Part shown: positions 1 through 8,719 of the stretch, one piece after another | Layout of the letters: each line of letters starts with the position of its first letter | Position numbering within the stretch: the stretch's first letter is position 1 | From: Cuniculiplasma divulgatum | Lineage (GTDB): Archaea > Thermoplasmatota > Thermoplasmata > Thermoplasmatales > Thermoplasmataceae | NCBI GenBank assembly: GCA_031200235.1 | Contig: CP133595.1 | Span: 1,942,341-2,006,340, forward strand | Length of the DNA: 64,000 nucleotides | Direction: 5' to 3' | Notes under the pieces: model-generated | What the model was told of the DNA's origin: nothing | What the model saw: the letters and a program-made list of their open reading frames with translations, nothing else | Databases searched by the model: none | Program-made: the position numbers and the translations under genes

Positions 1-12
1 AGAAGCGAAGCA

Positions 13-1002
13 ATGATCCCGTTTGTAAATGCACTGAATAAGAAGCCTCTTATCTTTTCCGTTGTTCCACTGAGGGATACAAGGACTGGAGAGAAGGCAC
101 ATGATGAGCGGATATTGAGAAATCTCGATGCAAGGATCAAGGAATTTTCTGATGCGTTGAAAGGAAAGAAGCGTCTGAACGCTGTGAGCGTCCCAGAACT
201 TGTTGAGGAAAACCATGAAGGGCGTCCCAGATACAACAGCGTTTATACAAGGAAACTTTCCAGTGGAATTGCCAGTAGCCTAGACATAGATGCAATTGTC
301 AACAAGGTTGTTGTGCATCTTGAAAGCTATTCCGAACTCTCAGGGTGGATCCAGGAGACATATTCCCTTGGAATCAAGAACATGGTACTGGTTGGGGGGA
401 ACACAAGGCATCACAGATACCCTGGTCCCGCTGTGTCGGAGGCCAATGTTGCAGCGAAGCACGTTGCAACAATCAGCGGTCTGGATGACCTTACCATTGG
501 AAATATCTGCCTTCCTGAACGGAGAAACGAGGCGAGAACAATGCTCTACAAGACCATGACTGGTGCGAGGTTCTTTACCACGCAGATGCTTTTTGACAGC
601 CAGAGAATAATTGAGCTTCTGCGGGAATACACTATGCTCTGCAGTGAGGCTGGAGTAGAACCCGCAACAGTTCTACTGAGTTTCGCCCCATTGAGAAGCG
701 TATCAGATCTTAATTTTTTGGATTTCCTGGGAGTTGATCTCCCCACAGGACCCAGGGAATATATCCTTGATTCGGGTATTCCATCGGAAGCACCGGAAAG
801 GTCTATCCTCAATGCAGTTTCAATCTATTCTGACGTGGCAGATTCACTTGAAGGTCTGGATAATTCCGTTCAAGTCGGCGTGAACATAGAACAGCTGACC
901 AAGACAAATCTTCCATATTCACTGAGGCTTCTGGATCGGTTCCAGGAGATAATCGACATGAAGGGAGCTGAACTAAGGGAAGTACTGGACAGAAAGCTAT
1001 AA
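13..1002 (+). CDS. MetF-like (methylenetetrahydrofolate reductase family) TIM-barrel protein
   Basis: 329 residues that resemble the FAD-binding TIM barrel of 5,10-methylenetetrahydrofolate reductase. Visible family marks are the N-terminal strand FSVVPLRD (about residues 15-22), the VLVGGNTRHH strand-loop (about 123-132) and FFTTQMLFD (about 187-195), which matches the flavin-pocket FFxTQxxFD strand of MetF. In MetF the first strand usually carries a catalytic Glu (FExxPP); here a Ser stands at that place, so it may be a paralogue with a changed reaction. The start is uncertain: the frame is open to the window edge (four codons upstream), so the true start may lie outside. The family assignment is by motif only and the substrate is unknown. 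Confidence 0.6.
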   Translation: MIPFVNALNKKPLIFSVVPLRDTRTGEKAHDERILRNLDARIKEFSDALKGKKRLNAVSVPELVEENHEGRPRYNSVYTRKLSSGIASSLDIDAIVNKVVVHLESYSELSGWIQETYSLGIKNMVLVGGNTRHHRYPGPAVSEANVAAKHVATISGLDDLTIGNICLPERRNEARTMLYKTMTGARFFTTQMLFDSQRIIELLREYTMLCSEAGVEPATVLLSFAPLRSVSDLNFLDFLGVDLPTGPREYILDSGIPSEAPERSILNAVSIYSDVADSLEGLDNSVQVGVNIEQLTKTNLPYSLRLLDRFQEIIDMKGAELREVLDRKL

Positions 1003-1032
1003 ACCATTATCCCAGAGGTTGGTTAGCCGGGA

Positions 1033-1308
1033 TCAGACAATCCTGCTGATCCTTGACATCTTAACCTTGATGTTTTCAAGCACTGAATGGGCACCTTTTC
1101 CCAGTTTAAGTATGCTTACACTGGAGTCATTTATGTCCATGGAGAAGCCAAGTTTTTCAGTGAGTACAGAAGCCCTGTGAAGAAACTTAAGTTGGCGCGC
1201 AGAACGAGGAATAACCTTCAGGATGTGCTTTATCTCATCCTCATTGAGCAGCCGTAGTGATATATGATTATTCGCTGTTTTGGGGACTCTCCGCCCCCAT
1301 ATCCCTAA
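1033..1308 (-). pseudogene. Relic of a decayed gene, C-terminal fragment
   Basis: On the minus strand a frame of about 90 codons stays open from an in-frame TGA near 1310 to the TGA at 1033-1035. It has no ATG, GTG or TTG in its first half. The translation is protein-like and charged (for example LLNEDEIKHILKV, then KMSRISRIV at the end), unlike a random frame. This fits the C-terminal end of a gene that has lost its start. The family is not recognised. Confidence 0.35.
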
Positions 1309-2418
1309 GTCGCTTTCTCAGATATATGGAAGATAAGCGAGAACCATCTAGCTTTTCCGTGAAAGGCCATTAGTATCATGTAAGGAAATGAAACTGTGGA
1401 ACGTTCATATGGAAACAGCTTGATGAAAATAGGGCTAATATCAGAAAAGGTTCTAACCATGAAGCTCCATACATCAGATCGGATTACGGGGTTTATGGGA
1501 TAGAGAAACCGCTTGTTCCTGTGTATGGGGTTTTGCTGGCGTAAATCCCGTAATTGGAAGACACCCGGAATCTGGACAGAAAGGAGACATGTTAATGGAA
1601 ATGATGTGTAAGGATCGTAAAGTCTGAACAGAAACTTCTCTGGAGGAGTGGAAAGAATGCAGGCAAAGACACGTTGATTAAATGATTGGACGTTCGTCAT
1701 AAGGGATGGTGGAATGAAATTCACGAACAAGGTTCACAACGCTGTTCAATTCGCCATCTCGCTCATACGGCTGTTCGAAGGGTATTTAAGCATTTTATTA
1801 CCACTCCGCTCTCTATGTTCATTGTGTCAAGTATGCTGAAGGCTTCCAGATCATAGTGCTGATGTCATCATCGGCCCTGTCTCTTTGACCTTGAATGAAA
1901 CCTGTTTCCCGGTTTCAATGTTGAACCAAAACGCTTTCCGACATCGAGATTTATTAAGTTACAGGGTAGCGTAGATGATGTCCTGCGTCATCTTATTGTG
2001 TCTCGAAATGTGTTTCGGAAATGATATTTAACAGAGAGTGCTACAGATCTGCTTCACGAAGTCCCATGGAACGCTCCACGATCTCAGGTAACTCTCATGC
2101 AGGCCTTTCCTCACGAGAAATGGAACATGACAAGGTTTCCTGAAGACCACCGACGTTCCGGAACACTTGAATCCAGCGAGATTTTTTGCAATATCCTTTC
2201 AAAATACCTGAGTTATACTGAATCCTGAATGGCGCAAATTGTCAAAACATGTTCTGCCATTGGCTCACTTGCAGTCCTTTTATGAAAGGATGAACCAGTG
2301 TCGACCCGAATACCGGTTCAGAGGTATTACACAATATCTTTGTTTTTTTGTCAGGCCATTTTCAAGCTCCAAGGCCCATCAAAGTTCGTGGAACTTAAAA
2401 GGCATCCTTTCAATAATC
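1309..2418. other. Gene-poor stretch with probable decayed mobile-element sequence
   Basis: No intact gene can be supported here. A 141-codon minus-strand frame (1305-1730) has low-complexity, shadow-like composition and no ribosome-binding site or TATA box. From about 2150 to 2420 the plus strand reads as broken protein-like pieces in shifting frames. One piece, RIPVQRYYTISLFF followed by KFVELKRHPF, looks like the end of a DDE transposase. The likely history is an old insertion now full of frameshifts and stops; this is inference. Confidence 0.3.
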
Positions 2419-2426
2419 TTTAAATA
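2419..2426 (+). promoter_or_regulatory. TATA box of the thiamine operon
   Basis: The octamer TTTAAATA lies about 25 nt before the first bases of the TPP riboswitch, the spacing expected between an archaeal TATA box and its transcription start. A second A/T-rich match sits at 2432-2438, so the exact box is uncertain. Confidence 0.5.
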
Positions 2427-2445
2427 TTGAATTTAAATAAAAGGA

Positions 2446-2534
2446 TACTAGGGGAGCTTCTGCTGAAGCTGAGAGGACCTTGCGGTCGACCCTTGGAACC
2501 TGATCCAGGTAATGCTGGCGGAGGGATGTTGATG
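2446..2534 (+). ncRNA. TPP riboswitch (THI element)
   Basis: The conserved core is read directly: GGGG at 2451-2454, the P3 hairpin AGCTTC-TGCT-GAAGCT, CTGAGAGG at 2469-2476, an accessory hairpin GACC-TTGC-GGTC, then ACCCTTGGAACCTGATCCAG, and the closing TAATGCTGGCGGAGGGA. These correspond in order to the CUGAGA, ACCCUU..GAACCUGAUC and GGAUAAUGCCAGCGNAGGGA blocks of the known thiamine pyrophosphate aptamer. It precedes an MFS transporter and thiD/thiE, so it should shut down thiamine uptake and synthesis when TPP is plentiful. THI elements before thiamine-type transporters are known in Thermoplasma. Confidence 0.93.
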
Positions 2535-2562
2535 TGTATCTTATATTTGGGACTTGAAATCG

Positions 2563-2601
2563 CTTTATATAGCAGCTTTGCAAGCTATGGAAATGTTTTT
2601 T
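2563..2601 (+). promoter_or_regulatory. Possible expression platform: TATA-like box, hairpin and T-run after the riboswitch
   Basis: Between the aptamer and the GTG start lie TTTATATA (2564-2571), a short hairpin AGCTT-TGC-AAGCT (2574-2586) and a run of six T (2596-2601). The hairpin and T-run could be a termination switch. The TATA-like box could instead be a second promoter that escapes the riboswitch. Neither reading is proven. Confidence 0.3.
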
Positions 2602-2632
2602 GTTCTTGGATGTTCTGTGAGGGGACTTTGCG

Positions 2633-3871
2633 GTGATAAACGATCTTAATTCCGTCGACCCAGCTCTGTTCCATAATTACGGCGATCTCAGGAAGGCCCT
2701 TGATGGGATGGCTTGGACCAGAACTCATTCACTTATGCTTGTTACAATGGTCACGAGCTTCTTTGTCTGGGGTATTTTACTTGTAGTTGCCCCACTAATA
2801 ACTGAGTGGCCAGTAGTTCCCCGGGATTACACAAGTTACATTCTTCTGGCATCTCCAGCTGGCCTCCTGATTGGGAACTTACTTATGGGATTCCTTGCAG
2901 ATAGGTTTGGCAGGAGGAATATCTTCATGGCAACCATGCTGATTGGGGCTATTGGAATATCCGGGATCATCTTCTCCGCTAACGCTGTCCAGATCATCAT
3001 ATCAATTATTCTGGCCGAAATGGGATTCGGCGGTGAAGAAACCGTGTCACTGGTATTCATGGCAGAACTCTTCCCTGCAAGGTATCGCGGAAAGGTACTG
3101 ATCCTTGTGTCAAACTCTGCAAACATCGGTGTGGCAGTCCTTTCAGGGGTATTTCTCTTGACTCCTGCCAATATTTACCTCCAGAAGCTTCTTTTCGGGA
3201 TAATGGCGGTTGCTGGGCTTCTCATAGCCATTTACGCCAGAGTGAGGATACCGGAGAGCATCAGATGGAAGTATGTTTCCCGGTCAGTTGCAGCCATACC
3301 AAAAATCGATTCAAGGGGGATACTGAAATTCCTTGTCCTGCTCTCGTTCGCCATAACAATCGTTCTCACTTTCGCGCTGGTGACTTTTGTCATGGGACCA
3401 TACAGATTCCCTATGTACGTTAGCTTGATAGCATTTTCATCAGGCCTGGGGACGTCAGCAACAGGTATTCTCGCAATTTTCTTAATTGATATGGTATCTA
3501 GGAAACTTCTTGCACTTTTTGCATACACAGGAGGATTCTTGTCTATGACGCTCTTCATACCCTACCTGTTCTTCTCATCCTCCCTGATACTTTTTGTTGT
3601 GCTGGTACTTATCAATTCGTTCTTCAGTGAACTGGGCTGGGCTTCCCGGGAACTCCTGCAGCCTGAACTTTTCGACACCGGATGGCGCGGCAGAGGCATC
3701 GCTTCCGTCCGCGGGATAGCTTACGGTCTGTATATCGCCTCGCTCTTTCTGCTGGTTAACTTTTCAACCTTGAATTACATGATATTTGCAACCATGATGT
3801 GGTCAATAGGGTTTATCGGCTCCGTTGTATGGTTCATCAAGGGAAACGAAACAGGGAGGGCAAGCCTGTGA
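2633..3871 (+). CDS. MFS transporter under TPP riboswitch control, probable thiamine or thiamine-precursor importer
   Basis: 412 residues with about 12 hydrophobic membrane segments and the MFS loop 2-3 signature [11 protein letters not shown] (about 86-96). The GTG start at 2633 is chosen because GAGGGG (2619-2624) sits about 8 nt upstream; no better ATG exists. The gene follows a TPP riboswitch directly and overlaps thiD by one base, so its cargo is most likely thiamine, HMP or another thiamine precursor. Riboswitch-linked MFS proteins of this kind have been called ThiT-type transporters in Thermoplasma. The exact substrate cannot be read from sequence. Confidence 0.82.
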   Translation: MINDLNSVDPALFHNYGDLRKALDGMAWTRTHSLMLVTMVTSFFVWGILLVVAPLITEWPVVPRDYTSYILLASPAGLLIGNLLMGFLADRFGRRNIFMATMLIGAIGISGIIFSANAVQIIISIILAEMGFGGEETVSLVFMAELFPARYRGKVLILVSNSANIGVAVLSGVFLLTPANIYLQKLLFGIMAVAGLLIAIYARVRIPESIRWKYVSRSVAAIPKIDSRGILKFLVLLSFAITIVLTFALVTFVMGPYRFPMYVSLIAFSSGLGTSATGILAIFLIDMVSRKLLALFAYTGGFLSMTLFIPYLFFSSSLILFVVLVLINSFFSELGWASRELLQPELFDTGWRGRGIASVRGIAYGLYIASLFLLVNFSTLNYMIFATMMWSIGFIGSVVWFIKGNETGRASL

Positions 3872-4677
3872 TGAAAAGAGGACTTCCGGTAGTACTTACG
3901 GTAGCAGGCTCAGATTCCGGCGGAGGTGCCGGAGTACAGGCTGACCTGAAAACCATGACCGCACTTGGAGTATTTGGAACAACCGCTATCACCGCAGTTA
4001 CCGCTCAGAATTCTGTTGAGGTATCAGGAATTTTTCCAATGAATCCAGATTTCGTGGAAAAGCAGATGGATGCTGTCCTTTCCGACATGGGGGCTGATGC
4101 TGCCAAGACCGGCATGCTCTATTCCGGTGAGATAATAGATGCCGTATGTTCAAAATTCACCGAATACTCAGTAAAAAACGTGATAATAGACCCCGTTATG
4201 ATGTCAAAGACAGGTGCGAGACTCCTGAATGAGAACGCCGTGGAGTCTCTTAAATCGAAACTTCTGGGAATTGCGTATCTCGTCACACCGAACATACCTG
4301 AAGCCGAGATGCTTTCCGGTTTGAGCATATCACGAGGAGACCATGCAAAAAAGGCTGCTGAGAAAATATTTGCGGATACGGGCTGCAGGGTCCTGATCAA
4401 GGGAGGGCATTCCACCGGGAGATACGTGAAAGATATCCTCTACGACGGTTCACGTTTCATGGAATTCGTGAAACTGAGGATAAATACAAAGAACACACAC
4501 GGAACCGGAGACACTTACTCTTCCGCCATTGCCTCATTCCTTGCACTGGGCAATGATCTCGCGTCTTCCGTTACCATGGCGAGAGAATATCTCCAGGGTG
4601 CTATCATTAACTCAGTGATCATGGGAAAGGGATTCGGTTCCCTGTATCATGGGTGGAGGAATAAAAATGGCAAATGA
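3871..4677 (+). CDS. thiD: Hydroxymethylpyrimidine/phosphomethylpyrimidine kinase
   Basis: 268 residues of the ribokinase-like ThiD family, which phosphorylates HMP and then HMP-P to HMP-PP for thiamine synthesis. Visible marks are [19 protein letters not shown] near the N-terminus, AKTGMLY, the [13 protein letters not shown] substrate/Mg region, KGGHS, and the catalytic [11 protein letters not shown] near the C-terminus. The ATG at 3871 shares its A with the TGA of the transporter gene, and GGGAGGG (3854-3860) is a suitable ribosome-binding site, so I take this start and not the in-frame one at 3799. Unlike many archaeal homologues it has no C-terminal ThiN domain, which agrees with a separate thiE in the operon. 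Confidence 0.93.
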   Translation: MKRGLPVVLTVAGSDSGGGAGVQADLKTMTALGVFGTTAITAVTAQNSVEVSGIFPMNPDFVEKQMDAVLSDMGADAAKTGMLYSGEIIDAVCSKFTEYSVKNVIIDPVMMSKTGARLLNENAVESLKSKLLGIAYLVTPNIPEAEMLSGLSISRGDHAKKAAEKIFADTGCRVLIKGGHSTGRYVKDILYDGSRFMEFVKLRINTKNTHGTGDTYSSAIASFLALGNDLASSVTMAREYLQGAIINSVIMGKGFGSLYHGWRNKNGK

Positions 4678-5722
4678 AGCTGGAAAAATAACCAAGGCTT
4701 ACTTCGAAAAATACATACTGCCGAAAACCGGAGCAAAGAGAAACGAGGTCATAGTGCCGCCAAAAAGCGGCGTGGACACGGGAGTGATAAGAATTGCTCC
4801 GGGAAGAGTAATGGCCGTGACTACGGACCCATTCTCCATACATCCGTCTCTTGGATGGCATAAAGCCGCCTGGTTTGCATTTCATATCATAGCTTCCGAT
4901 CTGTGTACATCCGGCCTTCCACCGGAGTACCTGAGCGTGGACCTGAACCTGCCTGTTTCCATTAAGGACATGGAAATAAAAAAAATGTGGGACACAGTGC
5001 ATGAGGAATGCAGGAAATACGGAGTTGCTGTCGTCACAGGACATACTGCCAGATATGAAGGAACGAACTACCCTATGGTTGGAGGTGCCACAATGATAGG
5101 AACAGGGAATGAGGATGAATACATAACTTCTGCAATGTCGAGACCCGGTGATGCCGTCATAATAACCAAAACAGTGGCAATACAGGCAGCAGCCATGCTT
5201 ACTGCAATTTTCCCTCAGTACATTGAGAAAGAACTCGGTACTGGCGATTTCAAGAAACTGGATTCCATGTTCTACAGTATGACTACAGTAGATGAGTCTA
5301 TGGAGGCGGCGAAATTCGGGCTTAGAAGCAGAGGCATAACATCCATGCATGATGCCACGGAGGGGGGCGTTCTTGGTGCTCTCTACGAGATAGCGGATGC
5401 CTCAGGAAACGGGATTCTCATTGAGAAGGAGAAGCTGCCCCTGTGGCCGGAGGTCTCCAGGGTATCAGAACTGTTCGGGATCAATCCATACAGATCAATA
5501 AGTGAAGGCACTCTCCTGATGACTGTTGTACCCGATAAGGCGGATGCTTTCGTAAAAAGGCTGAAGGCGAAGGGTACAGAAAGCGTAATTGCAGGATACA
5601 TGAAAGAGGAGAATTTTGGAAAAAAAATTGAGGATTCCGGTATGCTGAAAGATATTGAACCACCAGGGCATGATGACTACTGGAAAGCGATAAATTATGG
5701 AGTTTCCAGGAGACTTAAATGA
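4667..5722 (+). CDS. HypE/AIR-synthase-like (PurM-fold) ATP-binding protein of the thiamine operon
   Basis: 351 residues of the PurM/HypE/ThiL/SelD superfamily. The N-terminal half has GVDTGVIRI and VTTDPFSIHP in place of the GDDAA and STD metal/ATP motifs of ThiL. The C-terminal half has SMHDATEGGVLGALYEIADASG, a close match to the HypE pattern MhDaTxGGlxxxLxEiAxaSg. The start is the ATG at 4667, which overlaps the thiD stop and follows GGTGGAGG; the in-frame ATG at 4649 lacks such a site. It is translationally coupled to thiD and thiE. A role as thiamine-phosphate kinase would complete the pathway, because no canonical thiL is in the operon, but the sequence is closer to HypE. Confidence 0.75.
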   Translation: MANEAGKITKAYFEKYILPKTGAKRNEVIVPPKSGVDTGVIRIAPGRVMAVTTDPFSIHPSLGWHKAAWFAFHIIASDLCTSGLPPEYLSVDLNLPVSIKDMEIKKMWDTVHEECRKYGVAVVTGHTARYEGTNYPMVGGATMIGTGNEDEYITSAMSRPGDAVIITKTVAIQAAAMLTAIFPQYIEKELGTGDFKKLDSMFYSMTTVDESMEAAKFGLRSRGITSMHDATEGGVLGALYEIADASGNGILIEKEKLPLWPEVSRVSELFGINPYRSISEGTLLMTVVPDKADAFVKRLKAKGTESVIAGYMKEENFGKKIEDSGMLKDIEPPGHDDYWKAINYGVSRRLK

Positions 5723-6354
5723 AACTTCAGGGACTTTACCTTCTTACGCCGGACTATTACGGCGAGGGATTCTTCAAGAAACTTCAGCTAGCGCTTGATG
5801 CCGGCATAGACTTGCTACAGTACAGAGACAAGAACAATCCCTACAGCGTGAAGCTTGAGGTTTCCCGGAGAATCAGGCGCATCACTCTTGATTATGACGT
5901 CCCCCTCATAGTAGACGATGATCCGATACTGGCTGGCGAATGCTATGCAGATGGTGTCCATGTCGGCAAGGATGACCCTTCCATAGCCGAGGTCAGGGAC
6001 ATTCTGGGAGACGTTATAATAGGGTACTCCACCTATGGCGATGTGCATCGCGCCCTGCAGGGTCAGAAAGACGGCGCTTCATATGTTGCTTTCGGTTCAT
6101 TCTTCCCGACAACGTCAAAGGATGGGGCAGAGCTGTGTGATATTAGGGTTCTTGAGGAGGCAAAGAAAATCCTGAATATCCCCATATTTGCCATTGGCGG
6201 CATAAATGAGCATAACGTCGGGCGGATTATGCAGTACGGCATCAGCGGCGTTGCAGTCATCTCAAGCATTTTCTCGTCAGCTGATCCTTTCAGCGCGTGC
6301 AGGAAACTTCGAAGCGAGATAGAGAAATTCATCGTTTCGGGATTCAAATGCTGA
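5719..6354 (+). CDS. thiE: Thiamine-phosphate synthase
   Basis: 211 residues, the usual length for ThiE, which joins HMP-PP and thiazole phosphate to thiamine phosphate. Family motifs appear in order: GLYLLTP (5-11), LQYRDK (about 33-38), DDDP, GVHVGKDD (about 78-85), GYST, YVAFGSFFPTTSKDG (about 117-131), IFAIGGI and GVAVIS near the end. The ATG overlaps the upstream TGA (ATGA), so it is the last gene of the riboswitch-controlled operon. No thi4 or thiC is in the window. Confidence 0.95.
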   Translation: MKLQGLYLLTPDYYGEGFFKKLQLALDAGIDLLQYRDKNNPYSVKLEVSRRIRRITLDYDVPLIVDDDPILAGECYADGVHVGKDDPSIAEVRDILGDVIIGYSTYGDVHRALQGQKDGASYVAFGSFFPTTSKDGAELCDIRVLEEAKKILNIPIFAIGGINEHNVGRIMQYGISGVAVISSIFSSADPFSACRKLRSEIEKFIVSGFKC

Positions 6355-6434
6355 AGGGAAAAAGATAAGGGTAATAAACACTGGAGTAAACTGAAGAGTT
6401 AGGCAGGAAAATAATGCAAGTATAAAACACCATA

Positions 6435-6740
6435 TTGGACGTGTTTGAATATCCTCAATTCACTTGGTGTGAGGCTGAGGTGTTTCATGCTTTATCAGGC
6501 AGAAGGATGACGGCAGAAGAACTCTCCGTTAAAACTGTAATTCCTTACACAAGAGTTTACACGGTACTGAGGAAGTTGTTGCAACTGAATCTGGTACAGA
6601 GGATCGCAAGCAATTCGGCCATGTTTTCAATACATGAAAAAGAAGTTGTTATTAGTATACTGTGCGAAGAGAGCAAATACAGTATAAATGGCACAGAGGG
6701 CCATATAGCTAATTATCTGTATGAGATTCAGGGAAAGTAG
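6435..6740 (+). CDS. Small TrmB-like winged-helix transcription regulator
   Basis: 101 residues, essentially one winged-helix DNA-binding domain: CEAEVFHALSGRRMTAEELSVKTVIPYTRVYTVLRKLLQLNLVQRI (residues 12-57) follows the TrmB/MarR-like helix-turn-helix and wing pattern. There is no ligand-binding domain. The start is uncertain: TTG at 6435 or GTG at 6441 are possible, and a TATA-like TATAAAAC lies only about 15 nt before. It sits alone between thiE and the mercury genes and could regulate either side; the sequence does not say which. Confidence 0.65.
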   Translation: MDVFEYPQFTWCEAEVFHALSGRRMTAEELSVKTVIPYTRVYTVLRKLLQLNLVQRIASNSAMFSIHEKEVVISILCEESKYSINGTEGHIANYLYEIQGK

Positions 6741-6913
6741 TAAAGTTCCAATGACCTTAAAGAGCCATGTCAACGTAACTTTATAGATTCACATAATTAT
6801 ATAAATTGCTTTAAGTCAATCTTCCTGTCATGAACGACTCAAAATTAGAATTAGATTATTTCTTAAATATGATTTAGGCAGTGATTTTCAAGTAAACTTT
6901 TTCTTACTTTTCC

Positions 6914-6922
6914 AGTTATAAA
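6914..6922 (+). promoter_or_regulatory. TATA box of the mercury operon
   Basis: AGTTATAAAC lies about 26 nt before the ATG at 6944, so the transcript is probably leaderless. Confidence 0.5.
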
Positions 6923-6943
6923 CAACCCTGAAATAAGGTATGC

Positions 6944-7177
6944 ATGGCAGAAAAGAAAGTCACCATGAGAGTGTATGGAATGACCTGCGATGACTGCGTC
7001 AGAACTGTGAGCAATGGCCTTAATGATGCGGGAGCTACTGACGTGTCTATATCCCTGAAGGACGGCATTGCAATGCTCAAAATCGATGATGCAAAGATAT
7101 CTCCGGAAAGTCTGGCCAAAATACCTGTATTTGGCGAAGAGTCCCATTACAAAGCACAGATAAGGAAGGTTGAGTGA
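6944..7177 (+). CDS. Heavy-metal-associated (HMA) domain protein, mercury or copper chaperone
   Basis: 77 residues forming a single ferredoxin-like HMA domain. The metal motif is GMTCDDCV (about 12-19), the GMTCxxC pattern of MerP, CopZ and NmerA, here with two acidic residues between the cysteines. The stop TGA overlaps the TTG start of the mercuric reductase, so the two are translationally coupled. In many bacteria this domain is fused to the N-terminus of MerA; here it is a separate chain that probably hands Hg(II) to the reductase. A copper role is possible but less likely given the neighbour. Confidence 0.88.
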   Translation: MAEKKVTMRVYGMTCDDCVRTVSNGLNDAGATDVSISLKDGIAMLKIDDAKISPESLAKIPVFGEESHYKAQIRKVE

Positions 7178-8606
7178 GGACTTGCCCAAGGAATATGATC
7201 TTGTAATCATAGGAAGAGGCGCAGCAGCATTCTCTGCAGCCATAAAGGCCAGTGAGATAACCAGGAATCAGGTCTCGGTTGCCATGATTGGTTTCGGGCC
7301 GTTGGGAGGCACATGCGTCAATGTAGGGTGTGTCCCATCCAAATATCTAATAGAAGCGGCAAAGGCAGCAAATACTCAGAGAGTTCCAAGGTATCCCGGA
7401 ATTGAATCACATGAGCCAGCGGTGAATTTTCAGGTGGTCATGGATTCTCTCAGGGAAGCTGTGCATGAGGAAAGAGAGAGCAAATATGCCAGGGTTGTGA
7501 GATCGTATCCCAACATAGACGTGTACGACGGCAAAGCGCACTTCATTTCAAGAAACACTGTGCGCGTTGAATCCTCCGATGAAAGTGTTGATGTCTCTGG
7601 CTATAACTTTATCGTAGCCACAGGTTCAAGAACAAGGATTCCTGAAATTGAAGGGCTTGAGGAAACAGGATATTTAACAAGTGACAGCATATGGAACTTG
7701 GATGCACTGCCCGGTTCCCTTGGCGTCATAGGTGGAGGATTTGTGGGACTTGAAATTGGACAGGCACTCCACAGGCTTGGATCAGACGTCATCATAATCA
7801 AGCAGCACGACACCATCGTTCCTGGCATTGAAGAGGAGCTTGGACATGAACTTATAACTGCCCTTAAGGATGACGGAATATCATTCCTGACAGGGAGATC
7901 TGTTTCAAGGGTCTACAAAGAAGGGAATAAAAAGGTCATAGAGGCTACTCACAAGGGTGGGATTGATACCATCAAGGTAGACGAGATACTCATATCATCC
8001 GGCAGAATCCCAAATGTGGAAGGCCTTTCCCTGGAGGAAGCGGGTGTGAAGTATTCCCCAAGAGGCATATCCATCAGGAAGGATTTTTCCACTGACAATC
8101 CACTGATCTATGCGGCAGGCGATGTTGTGGACCAGAAATACAGGCTCGAAACACTGGCTGCAAGAGAAGGCGCAACTGTGGCTTCCAACATCTTCAATAA
8201 TGCAGATAAAACCGTCAACCTGCAGGAAATACCATGGGCCGTGTTCACTGAGCCACAGTTTGCTTCGGTAGGCTTCACGGAGGATGAATACCGGAGGTTA
8301 CATGGCAGTGCCACAAGCAGGACAATACCACTGAGCGCAGTTCCAAAGGCCAGAATATTACGCCAGGAACATGGTACCATAAAGATAGTTGTGGACCCTG
8401 CCAGCAATAGGATAGTTGGTGTCCATGCAGTGAGTCCTTACGCCGCCGAGTTCATAATGGAGGGAGTTATTGCAGTTAAGCAGGGAATGACCTTCAACGA
8501 CATAATAGAGAACAGCCACATATTTCCCACTGTGTCCGAAGGCATAAAACTGGCTGCACAGTCATTCACCAGAGACCTTTCCATGATGAGCTGCTGCATG
8601 GAATGA
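7170..8606 (+). CDS. merA: Mercuric reductase
   Basis: 478 residues of the FAD/NAD(P)-disulfide oxidoreductase family that reduces Hg(II) to volatile Hg(0). The FAD site IIGRGAAAFSA is at about 13-23, the redox-active pair GGTCVNVGCVPSK at about 47-59, the NAD(P) site IGGGFVGLEIG at about 190-200, and the C-terminal Hg-binding vicinal cysteines MMSCCME at the very end, which separate MerA from dihydrolipoamide dehydrogenase. There is no fused HMA domain. The start is TTG at 7170 (TTGAGTGAG), overlapping the stop of the HMA gene. No merR or merT is adjacent. T-rich DNA near 8627 may end the transcript. Confidence 0.95.
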   Translation: MSEDLPKEYDLVIIGRGAAAFSAAIKASEITRNQVSVAMIGFGPLGGTCVNVGCVPSKYLIEAAKAANTQRVPRYPGIESHEPAVNFQVVMDSLREAVHEERESKYARVVRSYPNIDVYDGKAHFISRNTVRVESSDESVDVSGYNFIVATGSRTRIPEIEGLEETGYLTSDSIWNLDALPGSLGVIGGGFVGLEIGQALHRLGSDVIIIKQHDTIVPGIEEELGHELITALKDDGISFLTGRSVSRVYKEGNKKVIEATHKGGIDTIKVDEILISSGRIPNVEGLSLEEAGVKYSPRGISIRKDFSTDNPLIYAAGDVVDQKYRLETLAAREGATVASNIFNNADKTVNLQEIPWAVFTEPQFASVGFTEDEYRRLHGSATSRTIPLSAVPKARILRQEHGTIKIVVDPASNRIVGVHAVSPYAAEFIMEGVIAVKQGMTFNDIIENSHIFPTVSEGIKLAAQSFTRDLSMMSCCME

Positions 8607-8689
8607 TATTATCACTATTTTCAACTTTTTTACAGTATTTATGCACATTATAAACAGAATTGCATTCCTTCTGGCGAATTCCGGCAAAA

Positions 8690-8719
8690 TTTAATAATGT
8701 CCCCAGAGTCCCCCTCTGG
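8690..8719 (+). promoter_or_regulatory. TATA box and abutting inverted repeat before the MFS gene
   Basis: TTTAATAA (8690-8697) lies about 26 nt before the ATG at 8720, which suggests a leaderless transcript. CCAGAG (8703-8708) and CTCTGG (8714-8719) form a perfect 6-bp inverted repeat touching the start codon; it could be an operator covering the transcription start. Confidence 0.35.

Noticed and set aside
1305..1730. 141-codon minus-strand frame
   Set aside because: No promoter or ribosome-binding site, odd composition, no family; it lies in a decayed region.
2427..2636. 69-codon frame across the riboswitch
   Set aside because: The sequence is fully explained by the TPP aptamer and its leader.
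4619..5350. 243-codon minus-strand frame opposite the HypE-like gene
   Set aside because: Cys/His/Ser-rich translation typical of an antisense shadow; the plus-strand gene is clear.
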